Shown here: positions 14,357 to 14,924 of the stretch, in pieces
How the letters are laid out: every line of letters begins with the position of its first letter
Position numbering within the stretch: the stretch's first letter is position 1
Assembly: GCA_030152505.1 (NCBI GenBank)
Contig: JASLJO010000190.1
Span: 1 to 14,924 of the forward strand
Direction: 5' to 3'
Origin: Solirubrobacterales bacterium
GTDB lineage: Bacteria > Actinomycetota > Thermoleophilia > Solirubrobacterales > 70-9
Length of the DNA: 14,924 nucleotides
Position numbers and translations under genes: made by a program
The notes under the pieces: generated by a model
What the model was told of the DNA's origin: nothing
Databases searched by the model: none
What the model saw: only the letters and a program-made list of their open reading frames with translations

Positions 14357-14924
14357 CGGCCGCCGGCGAACGCTCGGCCTTCTGGCGCTCGGCGTGCTCG
14401 CCGTAGGCGGCGACGATCCGCTGCACCAGTTTGTGCCGGACGACGTCCTCGCCACCGAAGCGGACGAAGGCGATGTCCTGCACGGCGCTGAGGATGTCGC
14501 GGACGACGACCAGACCGGAGCGCTTGTCGGTCGGCAGGTCGATCTGGGTGATGTCACCGGTGACGACCATGCGCGAGTTGAAGCCGAGCCGGGTGAGGAA
14601 CATCTTCATCTGCTCGGGGCTGGTGTTCTGCGCCTCGTCGAGAATGACGAATGAGTCGTTGAGCGTGCGGCCGCGCATGAACGCCAGTGGCGCGACCTCG
14701 ATCACGCCGCGCTCGAAGTAGCCGTTGACGCGGTCGGGGTCGAGCATGTCGAAGAGCGCATCGAAGAGCGGCCGTAAATAGGGATCGACCTTCGCCTGGA
14801 TGTCGCCGGGCAGGAAGCCGAGTCGCTCCCCCGCCTCGACCGCGGGGCGCGTGAGGATGATCCGCTGCACCTGGCGTTCGGCCAGCGCCGCGGCAGCCAT
14901 CGCCACGGCGAGGAAGGTCTTGCC
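14346..14924 (-). CDS. PhoH-like ATPase, C-terminal part (5' truncated by window edge)
   Basis: A P-loop ATPase of the PhoH family, related to the helicase-like domain of superfamily 1 and commonly placed upstream of ybeY. The frame runs to the window edge. The first visible residues GKTFLAVAMAAAAL are the end of the Walker A motif, so only the N-terminal part is missing. Walker B is VILDEAQNTSPEQMKMFLTR, followed by the sensor-like VVTGDITQIDLP and the C-terminal VVRHKLVQRIVAAY. The role is probably in RNA metabolism linked to ribosome maturation (inferred from context). A visible start is lacking; the GTG and ATG at 14906 and 14900 are internal. Confidence 0.94.
   Translation of the reverse strand, partial: GKTFLAVAMAAAALAERQVQRIILTRPAVEAGERLGFLPGDIQAKVDPYLRPLFDALFDMLDPDRVNGYFERGVIEVAPLAFMRGRTLNDSFVILDEAQNTSPEQMKMFLTRLGFNSRMVVTGDITQIDLPTDKRSGLVVVRDILSAVQDIAFVRFGGEDVVRHKLVQRIVAAYGEHAERQKAERSPAADDG

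Overview
The window looks like chromosomal DNA of a very GC-rich bacterium, most likely an actinobacterium. The gene repertoire, the lipoprotein style and the group-III-like phosphofructokinase fit the Thermoleophilia/Solirubrobacterales best, but that placement is an inference from protein style and not a proven identification.

Left part (1-4392). The C-terminal part of a malic enzyme is followed, after 3 bp, by a TIGR01777-type NAD(P)-binding epimerase, both on the + strand. A convergent minus-strand gene for a short, apparently truncated substrate-binding-type lipoprotein follows, then the 6-phosphofructokinase gene (minus). A class I SAM methyltransferase gene is divergent from pfkA. Its 3' end overlaps a 48-residue, two-helix membrane protein gene on the minus strand.

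Middle and right part (4246-14924), all on the minus strand and therefore read from right to left. The cluster phoH-ybeY-era comes first, with overlapping genes. Then hisIE-trpE-trpG-trpD-trpC, an HtrA-type membrane-anchored serine protease gene, trpF-trpB-trpA and the small membrane protein gene. This is a complete chorismate-to-tryptophan pathway (TrpE/G anthranilate synthase, TrpD, TrpF, TrpC, TrpB/A), preceded by the bifunctional HisI/HisE enzyme. Most junctions show stop/start overlaps (ATGA or GTGA) that suggest translational coupling.

The most unusual content is non-coding. Three copies (1652-1758, 2230-2335, 7064-7170) of an approximately 105-bp palindromic element sit 0-7 bp from stop codons. 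Each has a strongly conserved core of about 60 bp between perfect 21-22-bp inverted arms. The arm sequence differs from copy to copy but always remains perfectly self-complementary. A fourth element (12993-13087) has related arms but an unrelated core that is itself a perfect 28-bp palindrome. A half copy lies at 1629-1651. Read in the direction of epimerase, pfkA and htrA, the core always has the same orientation, so a structured 3'-UTR/terminator role is plausible. A MITE-like element that enters terminator hairpins is the alternative.

Three genes that start a transcription unit (pfkA, trpF, hisIE) lack a clear Shine-Dalgarno sequence. Each has a TANNNT hexamer 6-7 nt before its ATG, the layout of actinobacterial leaderless promoters. 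Together with element 3 this suggests that trpFBA is a unit separate from hisIE-trpEGDC-htrA. There is no gene-free stretch longer than 300 bp.
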